From positions 3,534,001 through 3,598,000 of the forward strand of contig OY725490.1 in the NCBI GenBank assembly GCA_963281255.1: a stretch of DNA of 64,000 bases, read 5' to 3'. This document shows positions 49,801-60,972 of the stretch, in pieces; the first letter of the stretch is position 1; the number at the start of each line of letters is the position of its first letter. This stretch comes from Aphrocallistes beatrix. Taxonomy: Eukaryota > Porifera > Hexactinellida > Sceptrulophora > Aphrocallistidae. The notes beneath the pieces were generated by a model. That model saw only the letters and a program-made list of their open reading frames with translations, was not told where the DNA came from and made no database searches. Both the position numbers and the translations under genes were made by a program.

Positions 49801-52730
49801 ATAAGCCGGGCCGCACCACACTGTGTGAGCATACGATCGACACAGGCGAAGCAGATCCTCGCAAATCAAGAATAAGACGGTTACCGCCACAATGGGAGGA
49901 GGAAATTAATGTTCAATTAGATGAACTATTGAAACAGGAGTTGTGCAGGCCTTCCAAGTCTCCATGGGCGAGCAACGTGGTACTAGTTACCAAGAAAGAC
50001 GGAAGGAAACGGTTCGCCATAGATTACAGGGGTGTGAATGAAGTGACGAAGAAGGATGCATACGGGATTCCTCAAGTACAGGCGATCTTGGACAGACTAC
50101 ACAATTTCAGGTATTTTACTGTCATAGATATCTCCGCGGCCTACTGGTGCGTTCCAATGAGAGAGAAGGATGTGGAAAAGACGGCATTCAACACTCCTAG
50201 GGGCTTCTTTGAAATGACCGTGATGCCGTTTGGCCTAGTAAATGCGCAAGCAACATTCCAAAGACTAATGGACAATACGCTGCAGGGGCTTAGAAGAACA
50301 GAAGCATATATTGACGACTGTATTATATTTTCCAATACCTTCGAAGAACACATGGAAGATCTACGGGAAGTATTCTCTCGCTTGCGTCTAGCTGAGTTGC
50401 ATGTCAAACTGAAGAAGTGTCAATTTTGTCGTAACGAAGTGGAGTTTCTGGGACACATGGTGACTAAAGGAGGACGGAGGCCCTCAAGTTCGGCATCTGA
50501 GAAGCTATCGAAGTTTCCTAGGCCAAGCTGTGTAGTTGAATTGCAGCGGTTTTTAGGTAGCCTGAACTTCTACCGATCTTACATTCCCGGATTGGCAGGA
50601 CTAGCACCACCACTCTATGATCTAACAAAAAAGGGAGCAAGGTGGCTTTGGAGCGACACTTGCGAGAAGGCATTTGATTCACTGAGGCACAAGCTCACGA
50701 ATGAGCCAGTCATGCTGGCATTTCCTAACTGGGAGCAGAAGTTCGTCATCGAGGCGGATGCAAGTACGAGGGCAGTGGCCGCAGTGTTATCCCAACGGAA
50801 CAAACGCACAGGCCAGCTTCATCCCATCGACTTCTTTTCGTCAGCACTCAGTACAGCTCAAAAGAATTACAGTGCGGGACAACTCGAGGCATGGGCCTTA
50901 GTGGCAGCCTGTCGTAAGTGGAGAACTTACTTGGGAGCCAGAGGAGAAGTTGAATTGATTACAGATCATTGCCCATTGAAGTGGCTAAGAAAACAAAGAG
51001 ATCCCAGGAAAACCTACGCCAGGTGGATTTTGGAATTGGAAGAATTCTCGTACGATATCATCCACCGACCAGGCAGGGAGAATAGCTTGCCTGATTACCT
51101 TAGCAGGGTTCCCGACCTAGAACTTGACAAAGAAGTGCAGGAGGATGGCAGTTTCGAAGATAAGGTATTCACTGCTAGCACACAACAAGGGGGTGAAGCA
51201 CAGATACGGGCGCAGCAAGAACGAGACCCTGTAACGCGTACAGCAGTTGAACAATTGATTTCAAAGGGGGTTGTCAACTCGGGGCAACTTCGAAGGGTCT
51301 CGGAGGACCTTAGGATGGAGAGGGGAATATTATATTTCAGAGATAGAGTCATAGTACCTAGAGAGTCCAGAGAGGAGGTGCTAGCGAAAGTACACACTGC
51401 AGGTCACTTTGGACAAAAAAGAACCCTTCAGAACCTCAAACGGAGTTATTTCTGGGTAGGGATGGCGTATGATACACGACAATTTTGTCGTTGTTGCCTT
51501 ACATGCCAAAAAGCAAAGGCACTGAACCGAGCAAAGGTGCCTATTCAAGAATTCGATATGGACGGTTTGGGGCCAGGTGATTTAATCGCAATGGACATTG
51601 CAACTTTACCATGGGCAGATGGGAGATATCGCTATTTCTTATGCATGGTCGATGTATTTACCAGGTACATCGAATTGTGCCCCCTTCAAGATCAATCGGC
51701 TTCATCATTAGTACGAGAATTTGAGCGAAGTTGGATTTATCGGGGACATGGTGTCCCCAGAGGCCTACTAACCGATCAAGCACATAACATCGATGGAGTC
51801 GAGGTGCGAAGGATGTGCGAGAGGTTAGGCATCGAAAAACGGCACTCTTCGCCGTATCACCCACAGGGGGACGGTCTGGTCGAGAGGAGTATAGGCTTGG
51901 TGAAGCAGGTGGCCAGGTGCCTTACGTTGGATCGGCAGCTAGCTAAGGAATCATGGCCCGAGATCCTTCCCGAAGTATCATTCTATTGTAATAATACGGA
52001 AAACGCATCCACTGGATTTTCTGCGCAGCGGCTAATGACGGGCAGACAGCCCTTATCACCGATAGATGCGGCAATTGCAAAGGAGTGGACGATCGAACAA
52101 AGCTATAGTGAACGCATTGACAAGCTGATAGAGAAAACAACCCAATTGAGGGCGCTCGCGAGCGGAAACGACCAACAGAGTAGGTCAACAAGGAACGCCA
52201 CGAAAAACAGAGGAGCTCAATTGCCCCAAGTGGTGGAAGGTGATAAAGTGTGGGTACGTAACGAAAGAAGGAAGGACTCTTTGGATCCACTATTTCTCGG
52301 CCCGTTTCTAGTAACGGCGGCAAGAGGTGCAGATATAAGGATCAAGAAAGGCAGGCATCCAAAGTGGATACATCTCAGCCGTTGTAAGCTAGCAGAGAAA
52401 GGTCAATACGTCATGGCAGGTATAGCGGGAGAGCAATGGAGAGCACCCAGTATCGGCGGGACTATAGAAACAGAGAGGGATTCTAACGAGCAGGTTCTGC
52501 TACCAGCGGCTATGACGGAGCCAACGGACCAAGTGCAAGACTCTAACGGCCAGGTTCCACTATCAGCGGCTACGACGGATCCAACGGAGCAAGAGGATGA
52601 ACAAGACGCAAATCAGTCTAATCAGCGAAGATACCCCCTGCGTAAGCGCGTTCCCAAGAAATACGAAGATTACGTGCTAGCAGTCGAACAGGAGCCAGAA
52701 AGCAACCCTTTCAAAAGCGGGGTGATGTAA
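49787..52730 (+). CDS. pol: Gypsy Pol: RT, RNase H, integrase
   Basis: About 980 residues are read in the +1 frame relative to Gag. The reverse transcriptase lies at about residues 45-225, with FAIDYRGVN, FTVIDISAAYW and the catalytic YIDD (residues 173-176), followed by FLGHMV. RNase H follows at about 290-430 (VIEADASTRAVAAVLSQ, ITDHCPLKWL). The integrase HHCC domain is at about 534-573 (HTAGHFGQKR, then CRCCLTC). The DDE core has Asp in AMDIATLPW (about 601), Asp in LLTDQAHN (about 661) and Glu in DGLVERS (about 697), giving 35-residue spacing. A C-terminal tail (WVRNERRKDSLDPLFLGPFL) matches the GPF/Y module. All catalytic residues are present. The first in-frame codon after the Gag stop is not ATG, so Pol is made by frameshift. 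Confidence 0.95.
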
Positions 52731-52872
52731 CGACTAGTTGTTATTAGTCAACCTTAACTTATAGTCACAGCAGTAGTCCTTAGGTTAGTTAGCTGCATAG
52801 TTTATTTGGTTAGAGCCAAACTTACTTGTATTTCTAGTTATTAGCACGATATTATCCCTATCTCGCGTCACA
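52726..52872 (+). repeat. 3' LTR, 147 bp
   Basis: It starts TGTAACGACTAGTTGTTATT, ends CTCGCGTCACA and contains TTAGTTAG where the 5' LTR has TTAG. It is very short for a Gypsy LTR. The first four bases overlap the end of the pol frame. Confidence 0.95.
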
Positions 52873-52897
52873 TAGGTATAAAAACAAGGCTAACATA

Positions 52898-53690
52898 ATG
52901 AAAACAATCGGAATTATTTTATTGTTAATGGCAGAGGCAATACCAGAGGAATTTCAACTTATCAGGTCAAGCAAGAGTAATAAAGAAAGATATAAGTTGA
53001 CTGAACGTGGTTATGTTTACGACAGGCAGAGAATCATAGGAGACACGACTCACTGGCAATGTGAGTGGAGATGGTTATGTAAGGCCAGACTTCACACTAA
53101 AGGTATGATATTGTAAAGCGAACCTGTGAACATCTGCATGACCCAGACGATCAGCAAATCAACCGTCAAGGCGGGAGTGAAAAGGAGAGCAAGAGATACG
53201 AATGATACCACTCAGTATATTATTGGAGATAGCCTTGAAACAGAGACTGAATCAACTGGAATAAAACTACCTAAGCTTGATAGTTTGAATCGCAGTGTCA
53301 GACGGGAGAGACAAACAAATGATGCGGCACCAGTCCAACCTGAGAGCCTTCAGGATTTAATTATTCCACCTGAATATCAGATGACAACGAAGGGAGAGAA
53401 CTTTCTGCTCTATGATTCTGGACTGGAACCCAACGGATTCTAATTTTCGGAACTCAACGCAATGTCGAGATGTTGAATGCCTCTCAGATATGGTTGGCAG
53501 ACGGAACATTTAAAACCGCTCCCTCCCTATTTTCGCAAGTCTATACTATACATGGAATTCGTGGTGGTCCTAATCCTCTTCAAGACGGACACCTATTACC
53601 AAGCCTCTTTGTTCTTCTTCCTAAAGACAGAAACCGCATACTTTAGGATGTGGAAACATGATTATGGACTTTGAGTTGGCTGCAATTAAT
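52898..53690 (+). pseudogene. Second FLYWCH-MULE transposase remnant
   Basis: At 52955-53095 a FLYWCH zinc segment is read (EFQLIRSSKSNKERYKLTER, then TTHWQCEWRWLCKARLHT). At 53370-53440 the lead YDSGLEPNG follows, and at about 53450-53560, in a different frame, IWLADGTFKTAPSLFSQVYT and IHGIRGGPNPLQDG. The ADGTFK motif carries the first catalytic Asp of MULE transposases. FLPKDRNRI-like words follow. Several frame breaks prevent function. The Gypsy element inserted only about 25 bases upstream of this frame. Confidence 0.82.
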
Positions 53691-53904
53691 AGCTTTGAGG
53701 TGGAGTGGCCTCATTTCGCATTTCATACCATTCGCTTTTTTGTCGATTGTTGCTCTGACTACTTACATACGTAATTCCAAGTCAGAAAAGATGAATAATA
53801 GTCTTACTTTTTGTCAGGCCTTACTCCAATTGGATACGATTCTTTTGAATCTTTAAATTCAGCAATACATAAGGAAAACCGGAGAGCTAGCAATGTAGGG
53901 TTTC

Positions 53905-54025
53905 AGTTGGGGGGCTCCCCCATATTTGGGGGGATCCCCCATTTCTATCAAATTTTGGATCCCATTTTGGGGGGGAACCCCAATTTTTATTATTATTATC
54001 CTCGATTTGGGGGGTCCCCCATTTA
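53905..54025. repeat. CCCCCATTT/GGGGGG foldback block
   Basis: GGGGGCTCCCCCATATTTGG, GGGATCCCCCATTT and GGGGGGTCCCCCATTT alternate, giving several alternative stems. It resembles the G/C-run elements at 44100 and 47882. Confidence 0.6.
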
Positions 54026-54260
54026 TAATTTTATGAAAAGTATTACCCATTTGTTTCTACTACTACTAATGTTTTGGCAATTAATGTTTACTATTTAATG
54101 TTGATATAAAGTTGTAAACTGACAATTTATAATTGAATTGTATTTCAGAGCCGTAAGAGCTGTTCGACCGAGGTCAGCCCATAGGAAACCGCCCCTGCTC
54201 TCCCCGTCCGCTGCGAATAGTTTTAGACGATTTAGAAAGGTCACTATTCTGAAAAGTGCA

Positions 54261-55240
54261 TCACCTCTCCACATCCCACAATGACATTGCAATTTTCCAA
54301 TACTAAGCCCCCATAGACAATTTCGAGCAACACTCAGCATCACGCCTCCTCAAATTTCTTTTCTGACTCCCAGACTGCATACAACGTTAAGGTTTTATTT
54401 GGAAAATACCTAATAGTCCAGCAACACGGGGGTCAACCGATAAATTTGAAAAGTATGTAACTTTTTGGTGGTTTTGAATTGTAGGGTGTCCACTTGACCA
54501 TAATTAAGCCCATGCCACTTTGGCATGTTTGAGCAATTCCGCATTCAGGAAATCCTTTTCAATGATCATGTAGAGTGTTGATTTATGTTTATTTGAACTC
54601 ATGGAATATAAGGAGCAAAACAAGAGGTCATTTGATGGGGTTACTAGGAGGTTTGAATTGGAATGTTGCACATTCCTGCGTCGTCAAAGAAAATATTCAG
54701 CTCGAATATGGTCATGTGACCCCTCAAATTTCTCCAAATTTAATGCTGAGTACGAATATCAACTTAAATTTAATTGAGTATGTTATGGCTGGTCCAACCG
54801 AGATTGAGAGGCATGGGTATTTATTATCAGGGGACGGTCATATGAATTTTCTAAACTGGGGCAAGGCGGGGCCAGAGAAAAAACATATGGGACCTTTCCT
54901 ATGATTTTGGCTTTGGTGGTCGAATGAAATTCGGGGCCGTAGAATCAAACTCGGCGCTAAAGTCCCGGATATCCCCCCCTTCCCTGGGACCGCCCCTGTT
55001 TACTGTAGGTCACAAAATTATTTGCAGTGAAATTTAGCTTCGTGTAATATTAAACATATATTTAGGATAATTTCAGGATGACTTCATTTACGCGTTTTCA
55101 TCCTATATATACACTATCTTGAGTCACACTATCATACCATGCAGTTATACAGCACCATTTCTGGAATGCAAACTCATTTTTGTCGATTTTCTTTGAAAAT
55201 CCCAGTGGATATCTATCACAGTATAGCAATGTATTCTTAT
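54261..55240 (+). repeat. Long inverted repeat, left arm
   Basis: Base 54261 pairs with 58110. The arm matches 57548-58110, then, after a MITE in each arm, 57165-57229 and 56845-57040 in reverse. About 800 bases of homology remain once the insertions are removed. The arm has no recognised coding sequence, though it preserves open frames up to 110 residues. Confidence 0.85.
54828..54998. mobile_element. hAT-type MITE in the left arm
   Basis: CAGGGGACGGTC and GGGACCGCCCCTG are mirror ends, and the block is absent from the other arm. The flanking octamers TTTATTAT and TTTACTGT have diverged. Confidence 0.65.
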
Positions 55241-55330
55241 ACAAGCGCGCTTCGCTTGCTTGCGCTGCGTGGCTTGCGGACACTACGTGTCCGCAGAGTC
55301 GCCCTGTGGGCGCCTGGAGTTACTCAATCT
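55241..55330 (+). repeat. Triple-hairpin core, solo
   Basis: Only the GC core is present: AAGCGCGCTTCGCTTGCTTG, stem TGCGGACAC/GTGTCCGCA around TAC, and a third hairpin GTCGCCC/GGGCGCC. It lies right at the inner edge of the long inverted repeat. Confidence 0.8.
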
Positions 55331-55361
55331 AAACTATTTCTGGAATTTTTTCCTTTATATA

Positions 55362-55640
55362 TATATTGTAAACAAAGGTCAACGAATAATTTTTCATATG
55401 GATCCGAAAATATGATATTCGAAATCTACACCCCTGAAAACCCCATGTCAACCGTTGAAAGCTAGTTTCTAACCTATTTTTGTAATTTGTTTACTTTATG
55501 TATCTATTGTAAACAAAAGTATACAAATAATTTATTATATCGATCTGAAAATATGATATTCGAAATCTACACCCCTAAAAACCCCATGTCAACCGCTGGA
55601 AGCTAGTTTCTAGCATAATTTTCAAAATTCGTCAAATCGT
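55362..55640 (+). repeat. Tandem pair of a 140-bp repeat
   Basis: The unit with GATATTCGAAATCTACACCC and CCCCATGTCAACCG(T/C)TG occurs twice in a row, at about 55362-55490 and 55503-55640. A third copy is at 29636-29755. Confidence 0.8.
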
Positions 55641-55849
55641 GTGAAAATATGTATATAAAGGTGTGAAAATATACAAATAACATTTTTAACTGCCATACAC
55701 TATAATATATAATTGAGACATTCATATAAGTTATTGTTTGAAGTATTGATTACAATTACAGCCTACAATATTGTCGTATGATGATTTCTATCGTGAGAGT
55801 GAAGCCGTACATAGTATTGTATAGAAAAGGTGTGAAAAATTGTTTTCCA

Positions 55850-56025
55850 TTTTTTTTGCAGAGGTGTGAAAATTTCGCTTAGATCTTAGAACTTAATCGT
55901 AAATTCATCATTTGAAACCTACATGCCAATTTTCGTATCTCTACGACTTGCCAATTCTTCAATCAATTCGGACAAACAAACAAACAAACAAACAAAAAAT
56001 CCTAGCATTTTAATATATAAGATAC
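55850..56025 (+). mobile_element. 3' end of a non-LTR-type retroelement
   Basis: Conserved tail with GAAACCTACATGCCAATTTT, TTCTTCAATCAATTCGGACA, (AAAC)n, AAAAATCCTAGCATTTTAAT and ATATAAGATA. It is the sense-strand counterpart of 3634-3800. No protein survives. Confidence 0.5.
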
Positions 56026-56434
56026 TACTGAATTTAGTAATGCAAATATTCATGTATGTAAACATCATTTAGTTGTGTAATTTTTTAGTATTTGTTCAAA
56101 GGATTCAGCAAGATATAGTAAGCTTCGAAAGTCTGAATTAGGTAAATAATTTACTTTAGCACAAAATGACAATGCAAAAAATTTAATTTCACTCTTAAAA
56201 TTCACAATTTTATACTTGCCTTGTTTGAAGTAATAGTTTAACTAATAATTAGGACTCTTAGTTAGGATTAAACTCAAGTACAATCATATTATATTACAAA
56301 AATCTTTTTTTCTTTGATAAATCTGACTATTTTTTCAGATCCTAAATCTTCCTGAATCCTTTAACAAATACTCCAAAATTACGCAACTAAAATATATAGA
56401 CATTCTTATATATTTGCTTAACTAATTTCAGTAG
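56026..56434. other. AT-rich loop of the long inverted repeat
   Basis: Nothing recognised. Confidence 0.4.
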
Positions 56435-56848
56435 TAGTAAACCCTCGATTATCCGAACACCTTGAGAAATTATTACCGGATAAGTGTTCGGATAAGTGAA
56501 ATAAGGATAGTACAACATCGATTAACACTTAATTGAAGCTGGTTAAGTTTTCAAATAAGTTCAAGTGTGTTTAGGTAGACGAAATAATAAAGGTTTGCTT
56601 CTATACCTAGGCAATTATGTTTAAATTGTATCATCAGCCCAATTTAGTTTGTGTAAGTACCATAATAATTATATCCCGAGAAATATCATGCGACACAGAA
56701 ATTGAAATAGTGCGATTGCAATCTACAGACAAGACAAGGAGTACCAAGTTTAAACAAAATTTAACCGAGAAGTTTAAAAAGAGTAAAGCGAGACTAAGAC
56801 TAGACTGTTTCGGATAATCGAGGTGTTCGGATAATCGAGAGTTTACTG
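56435..56848. mobile_element. pogo/Tigger-like MITE, TCGATTATCCGAACA ends
   Basis: TAGTAAACCCTCGATTATCC and GGATAATCGAGAGTTTACTG mirror each other, with the phrase TTCGGATAATCGA repeated at the right end and TTCGGATAAGTGA at the left. No transposase. Confidence 0.82.
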
Positions 56849-57040
56849 ATATAAGAATATATTGCTATACTGTGGTAGACAGCTACTGGGATTTTCAAAA
56901 GGATTGCTACAAAAAAATGAGTTTGCATTCCAGAAAAGGTGCTGGTTATTAACTGCATGGTATGGCAGTATCACTCAAAATAGTGTATATATGGGATGAA
57001 AACAGAAATGAAGTAATTCTGAGATTATAATACTCTTCTT

Positions 57041-57164
57041 ACCTGCGGTTGGCTAAGTGATTTTTTCTATTTATAGTCAGACCCCAAAATTGTATGGCTT
57101 CCCCGCCCAAAATGGCTTAAACAGGAAATGACGCAACAAAACGCCTTGCCAAGCGCGGGTTTTA
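57041..57164. mobile_element. Small MITE, relative of 4563-4690
   Basis: The left end CTGCGGTTGGCTAA mirrors GCCAAGCGCGGGTTTTAA. The corresponding site in the left arm lacks it. Confidence 0.55.
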
Positions 57165-57229
57165 AACATATACATAATATTACACAAAGTTAAAGTTCAT
57201 TGCCAATAATTTTGGGACATATTGTAAAC

Positions 57230-57538
57230 CAGAGTTGCACGCGGGCCGTGCGGGCCGAATATAATAGGTTGCGAGCTCCGCGGGCCGGAAATCTTGGCAG
57301 GACTCCCCGCGATGGCAACCGAGACGATATTTTTAATTGTCACGAGGTACCAATTAAGGAATACTTACGAAAATGGAACTTTGTTAGTTTCCACTTATTT
57401 GTCTTTGCAGAAACTCACTCCCATAAAAGGATTCTCTAAGTGCCTCTCTATAGTTAGTAACTAACAAAGTGGGCCAAAAATATTTAAGCGGGCTTCTTGC
57501 GGGCAGCGGTTACAAATTTCGGCCCGCGTGCAACTCTG
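57230..57538. mobile_element. hAT-type MITE, 309 bp
   Basis: CAGAGTTGCACGCGGGCCG and CGGCCCGCGTGCAACTCTG are perfect mirror ends. TTGTAAAC (57222-57229) and TTGTAAAT (57539-57546) flank it, one base apart. The left arm of the inverted repeat lacks it. Confidence 0.9.
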
Positions 57539-58040
57539 TTGTAAATGCCCATGCCTTCCAAACTCGGTTGGAGCAGCAATGACATACTCGATAGGTTTAA
57601 CTATTCGCACTCAGCATTAAATTGGAGAAATTTGAGGGGTCACATGACCATATTCGAGCTGAATATTTTCCTTGACGACGCAGAAATGTGCAACATTCCA
57701 ATTCAAACCTCCTAGTAACCCCATCAAGTGACATCTTGTTTTGCTCCTTATATTCCATGAGTTCAAATAAACATAAATCAACACTCTACATGATCATTGA
57801 AAAGGATTTCCTGAATGCGGAATTGCTCAAACATGCCAAAGTGGCATGGGCTTAATTATGGTCAAGTGGACACCCTATAATTCAAAACCACCAAAAGAGT
57901 TAAATACATCTCAAATTTATCGGTTGACCCCCCCCCCCCCCGTGTTGCTGGACTATTAGGTATTTTCCGAACAACAACCTTAACGTTGTATGCAGTCAGG
58001 GAGTCAGAAAAGAAATTTAAGGAGGCGTGATGTAGAGTGT

Positions 58041-58392
58041 TGCTCGAAATTGTCTATGGGGATTTAGTATTGGAAAATTGCAATGTCATTGTGGGATGAG
58101 GAGAGGTGATATACACTAACTATCAGAATAGAGGAAAGCCACACACTAGATTATGCCATATAACAAGTTTGACTATGATTGATGCACAATTGACTGAGAA
58201 ATTAAGCGCTAAGTCGTGCTCGAAATTGTCTATGGGGATTTAGTATTGGAAAATTGCAATGTCATTGTGGGATGAGGAGAGGTGACATACACTAACTATC
58301 AGAATAGAGGAAAGCCCCACACTAGATTATGCCATATAACAAGTTTGGCCATGATTGGTACAGAATTGACTGAGAAATTAAGCGCTAAGTCG
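58041..58392 (+). repeat. Tandem duplication, 2 x 176 bp
   Basis: Units 58041-58216 and 58217-58392 both start TGCTCGAAATTGTCTATGGG and differ at only a handful of bases. A third partial start (TGCTC) follows. It is a recent local duplication. Confidence 0.93.
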
Positions 58393-58459
58393 TGCTCATA
58401 TCTCGCTGCTAGACCTCGCTGCTAACTTCACACTCGTGTTATATTTGGGGTTTAGAGAA

Positions 58460-60240
58460 AAATACCTTAAAAGACCTATACTCAGAATTGCAGTGCGATA
58501 TTTGCTCATCCAATTTACTACTTTCTAAACCAACTCATTTTAACCATATTAAATCGTTTGAAGTTTTTGAGAGAATTCAAATTGATCTAACCCAAATAGC
58601 ATATGGTGATCACGAAGATATTCTTTCCAGAAGAGGTTACAAATTGGCTCTAACTGTAATCGATTGTTTCAGTAAATACTCATGGGCCTACCCACTCAAA
58701 TCTAAAGATCCTTTTGCAACTGTTCTTGAGTGAAGGGATTCCCAAAATTCTTCAAAGCTATAACGGTGGTGAATTTGTTTCTAACTTGATTCGAAATTTG
58801 ATGCCAAAACTTGGCATAAAATTGCTTAATGGTTCTCCATACTCTCCGACAACTCAAGGTCAAATAGAGCGTTTTAATAAAACGTTCAAAAATTTACTAA
58901 GGAAAGAAATTCAGATCGAATTATCAAAGAAAAATTTCCAAATGATCGAAGATTGGGCAAACGTGTTAATTCCAAGAGTTGTTGATTTCTATTTACATAA
59001 AGTACACAGATCCTTATCTCGGACTCCATGGGAGTCGTATAAAAACAGAACTTCACCACATCCTAAAGCTATCTTAAGCTTAGAATCAATCACTTCTCAA
59101 GAAATAGAGATGTGTTGCATGTTTCCTAACCCAGAATTGATATCGTTGGATACACGCTTTGATATTTATTATTTAAAAGGTGCAATCAGACAAAATGCAG
59201 ATAATAGAGATAGACTAGAAATAGAAACTCTAACCCAAACAAGGAAAATCAAGTCGAAAATTATAAACAAATAACAGGTAAAATCAATGATGAACAATTT
59301 GAGGTTGGAGATATAGCTCTAATGAGGAATCCGTTAGTTTCTAAAATCAGGAAAAAGAAAAATTTCCTTGAAACTTTAAATGTCAATGTTAGAGTTTTGA
59401 AGAAACACTTAATTACTAACCAATATCAAGTCGAATATACTAATTCTAACGGAGATCTTAAACACAAGTGGGTTAACAATACAGAACTATTCAAACAAGC
59501 AAGTAATTCTTTAGAAATTGCTCTATCAGATGAAAACTATTCCGGGAAAGCGATCACTTGCAAGTTGAGTTTAGAAAATTATGGAAAGCTAGTCACAAAG
59601 TTTGAGCAGCATATTTCCGAGATCTGGTACAATGGAAGAAAATTGAAGCATAACCTTTTGAAAAGAATCACAAATGATGACAAAAACCAATTTGTTAACC
59701 TAGATTCTAGATTGGAGAATAATATAATGTGCATCAGCGGGAACAAATTACATTTTTACAGTGAATTAATGTTCGAAATATTAGACTATATTTCTTCAGT
59801 TTTGCGCTAAATCGTTTTCTATTGAATACAGTGCAGACTCTACAGATGCTGACTGCCTCCTAAAATATCTAGCACACAAGGGCTTCAAATATCACTTAGG
59901 ATCATTACAATATTGGTATCGAAGTAGATTTGATGACGAAAGGGGGCGCTACTTTTCTAAAATTCAAGAATTACAAGATCCTTCTACTAAACACTTTTGT
60001 GAAGAGTCTTTTCAGATCTCTGTACTCATGAATGTTGTTTCAAATTGTTGAAATCTTGCTTACGAGCAAAATTTTATTTAGAGAAAATGGCAATTGCAGA
60101 TCAGTTGAAAGTAGTTTAGGAAAACGTCAAAGACAAGAAATCTGCTGCTCTGAAAGTGATAAATGTGACAGTATTTTGTCAGATATTTTCGAACCCATAG
60201 TTTCAGTCATTCGAAAGGGGTACTCAAATGAAAAATGATG
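58460..60240 (+). pseudogene. Second Ginger-like integrase with unknown C-terminal part
   Basis: The plus strand encodes the end of an HHCC zinc domain (ELQCDICSSN near 58484), then the integrase core: the first Asp in FERIQIDLTQIAYG, a frame break near 58730, then ILQSYNGGEFV, where the family's second Asp ('sDnGgEF') has become Tyr, then GQIERFNKTF with the Glu. A linker and a DNA-binding-like module (VRVLKKHLITNQYQVEYTNS) follow in another frame (59322-59810). After a further break, 59790-60051 reads YSADSTDADCLLKYLAHKGF and QYWYRSRFDDERGRYFSKIQ, then KRQRQE. This tail of about 250 residues matches nothing I know. Terminal repeats were not found. It is dead because of the breaks and the Asp-to-Tyr change. 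Confidence 0.8.
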
Positions 60241-60380
60241 AAATAGTAACACTTTTAGAGAAGTTTAGAGAAATTTAGATAATTTAGTATTTTGTGATTC
60301 ATTTAGATTATAGAGATGAAATGTATGATCATTTGACATGCTGGTAGAAAATAAATTAAATTTCTGCTATCTGCATCTAA
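60241..60380. other. Short AT-rich spacer
   Basis: Nothing recognised. Confidence 0.35.
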
Positions 60381-60712
60381 GTTGACTAATTCATAAAAAA
60401 ATGGCAAAGAATTATGAATTATTCGAATAATTCATAATTCAAGTATGAATTAGTCAATCATGTGTGATAAAAAGGAAAGTAACAATTACGTACTAACTAA
60501 TAAATATTATAGAAAGTGTTCCAAACATTTTCTATAGCATTGATCCATCAATCCTCGACAACAATGTTTCCACTTCCTGAATTAAAAATTATTCGAATAA
60601 TTTATCCCTACAATTTATGACTTTTTCTTGGCTAAAACTTTATATTTTTCAATAATTCTTCTCAGGTTTAATGAATTATGAATTATTCGAATTATTCATT
60701 AATTCATGAATT
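60381..60712. mobile_element. MITE with TTGACTAATTCAT ends
   Basis: The left side (GTTGACTAATTCATAA, then GAATTATGAATTATTCGAAT) mirrors the right side (GAATTATGAATTATTCGAAT, then ATTCATGAATTAGTCAGC). The word ATTATTCGAATAATT is repeated at both ends and in between. Confidence 0.7.
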
Positions 60713-60928
60713 AGTCAGCATTCGTTTATCTTAATTTAGGTATATTCTATAAGCGAGAAAGTGGAGAGTAAAGCTAATGAAACCCTTGGGCTTGAAAACA
60801 TTAAAATCAAGAAAATCGTATTAGTTTCATCGTTCCTATGCATAAGGAAGTGAAAAAGTGAAATTGAGTAAATGTTGATTATATTTTTTCAATTGTTAAA
60901 AATGAAACTCGGGCCGTCTTTGACATAG

Positions 60929-60968
60929 AAAAAAATAAGCGCTGGGTCGCTTATTGAGGGAAATACGG
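60929..60968. mobile_element. End fragment of the AATAAGCGCC MITE
   Basis: AATAAGCGCTGGGTCGCTTA and GAGGGAAATACGG followed by TA match the terminus of the element at 17445-17851 in reverse. The other end was not found. Confidence 0.65.
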
Positions 60969-60972
60969 TATA

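Larger units (their letters stand above)
47764..52872 (+). mobile_element. Near-complete Ty3/Gypsy LTR retrotransposon
   Basis: The element is bounded by two almost identical LTRs and by the direct repeat TAGG (47760-47763 and 52873-52876). It has a Gag-protease frame and a Pol frame in the order RT, RNase H, integrase, which defines Ty3/Gypsy. Base composition is visibly less AT-rich than the surroundings. Apart from a MITE in the 5' LTR the LTRs differ by one 4-base TTAG indel, so insertion was recent. A purine-rich tract AAAAGCGGGGTGA (52713-52725) abuts the 3' LTR. I could not recognise a tRNA primer site after the 5' LTR. Confidence 0.95.
56845..58110 (-). repeat. Long inverted repeat, right arm
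   Basis: Reverse partner of 54261-55240, lengthened by two private MITEs (57041-57164 and 57230-57538). Its outer edge lies within the first unit of a 176-bp tandem duplication. Confidence 0.85.

Noticed and set aside
54575-54904. 110-residue frame in the long inverted repeat
   Set aside because: Its mirror in the other arm is broken and there is no domain; it is likely an open frame by chance.
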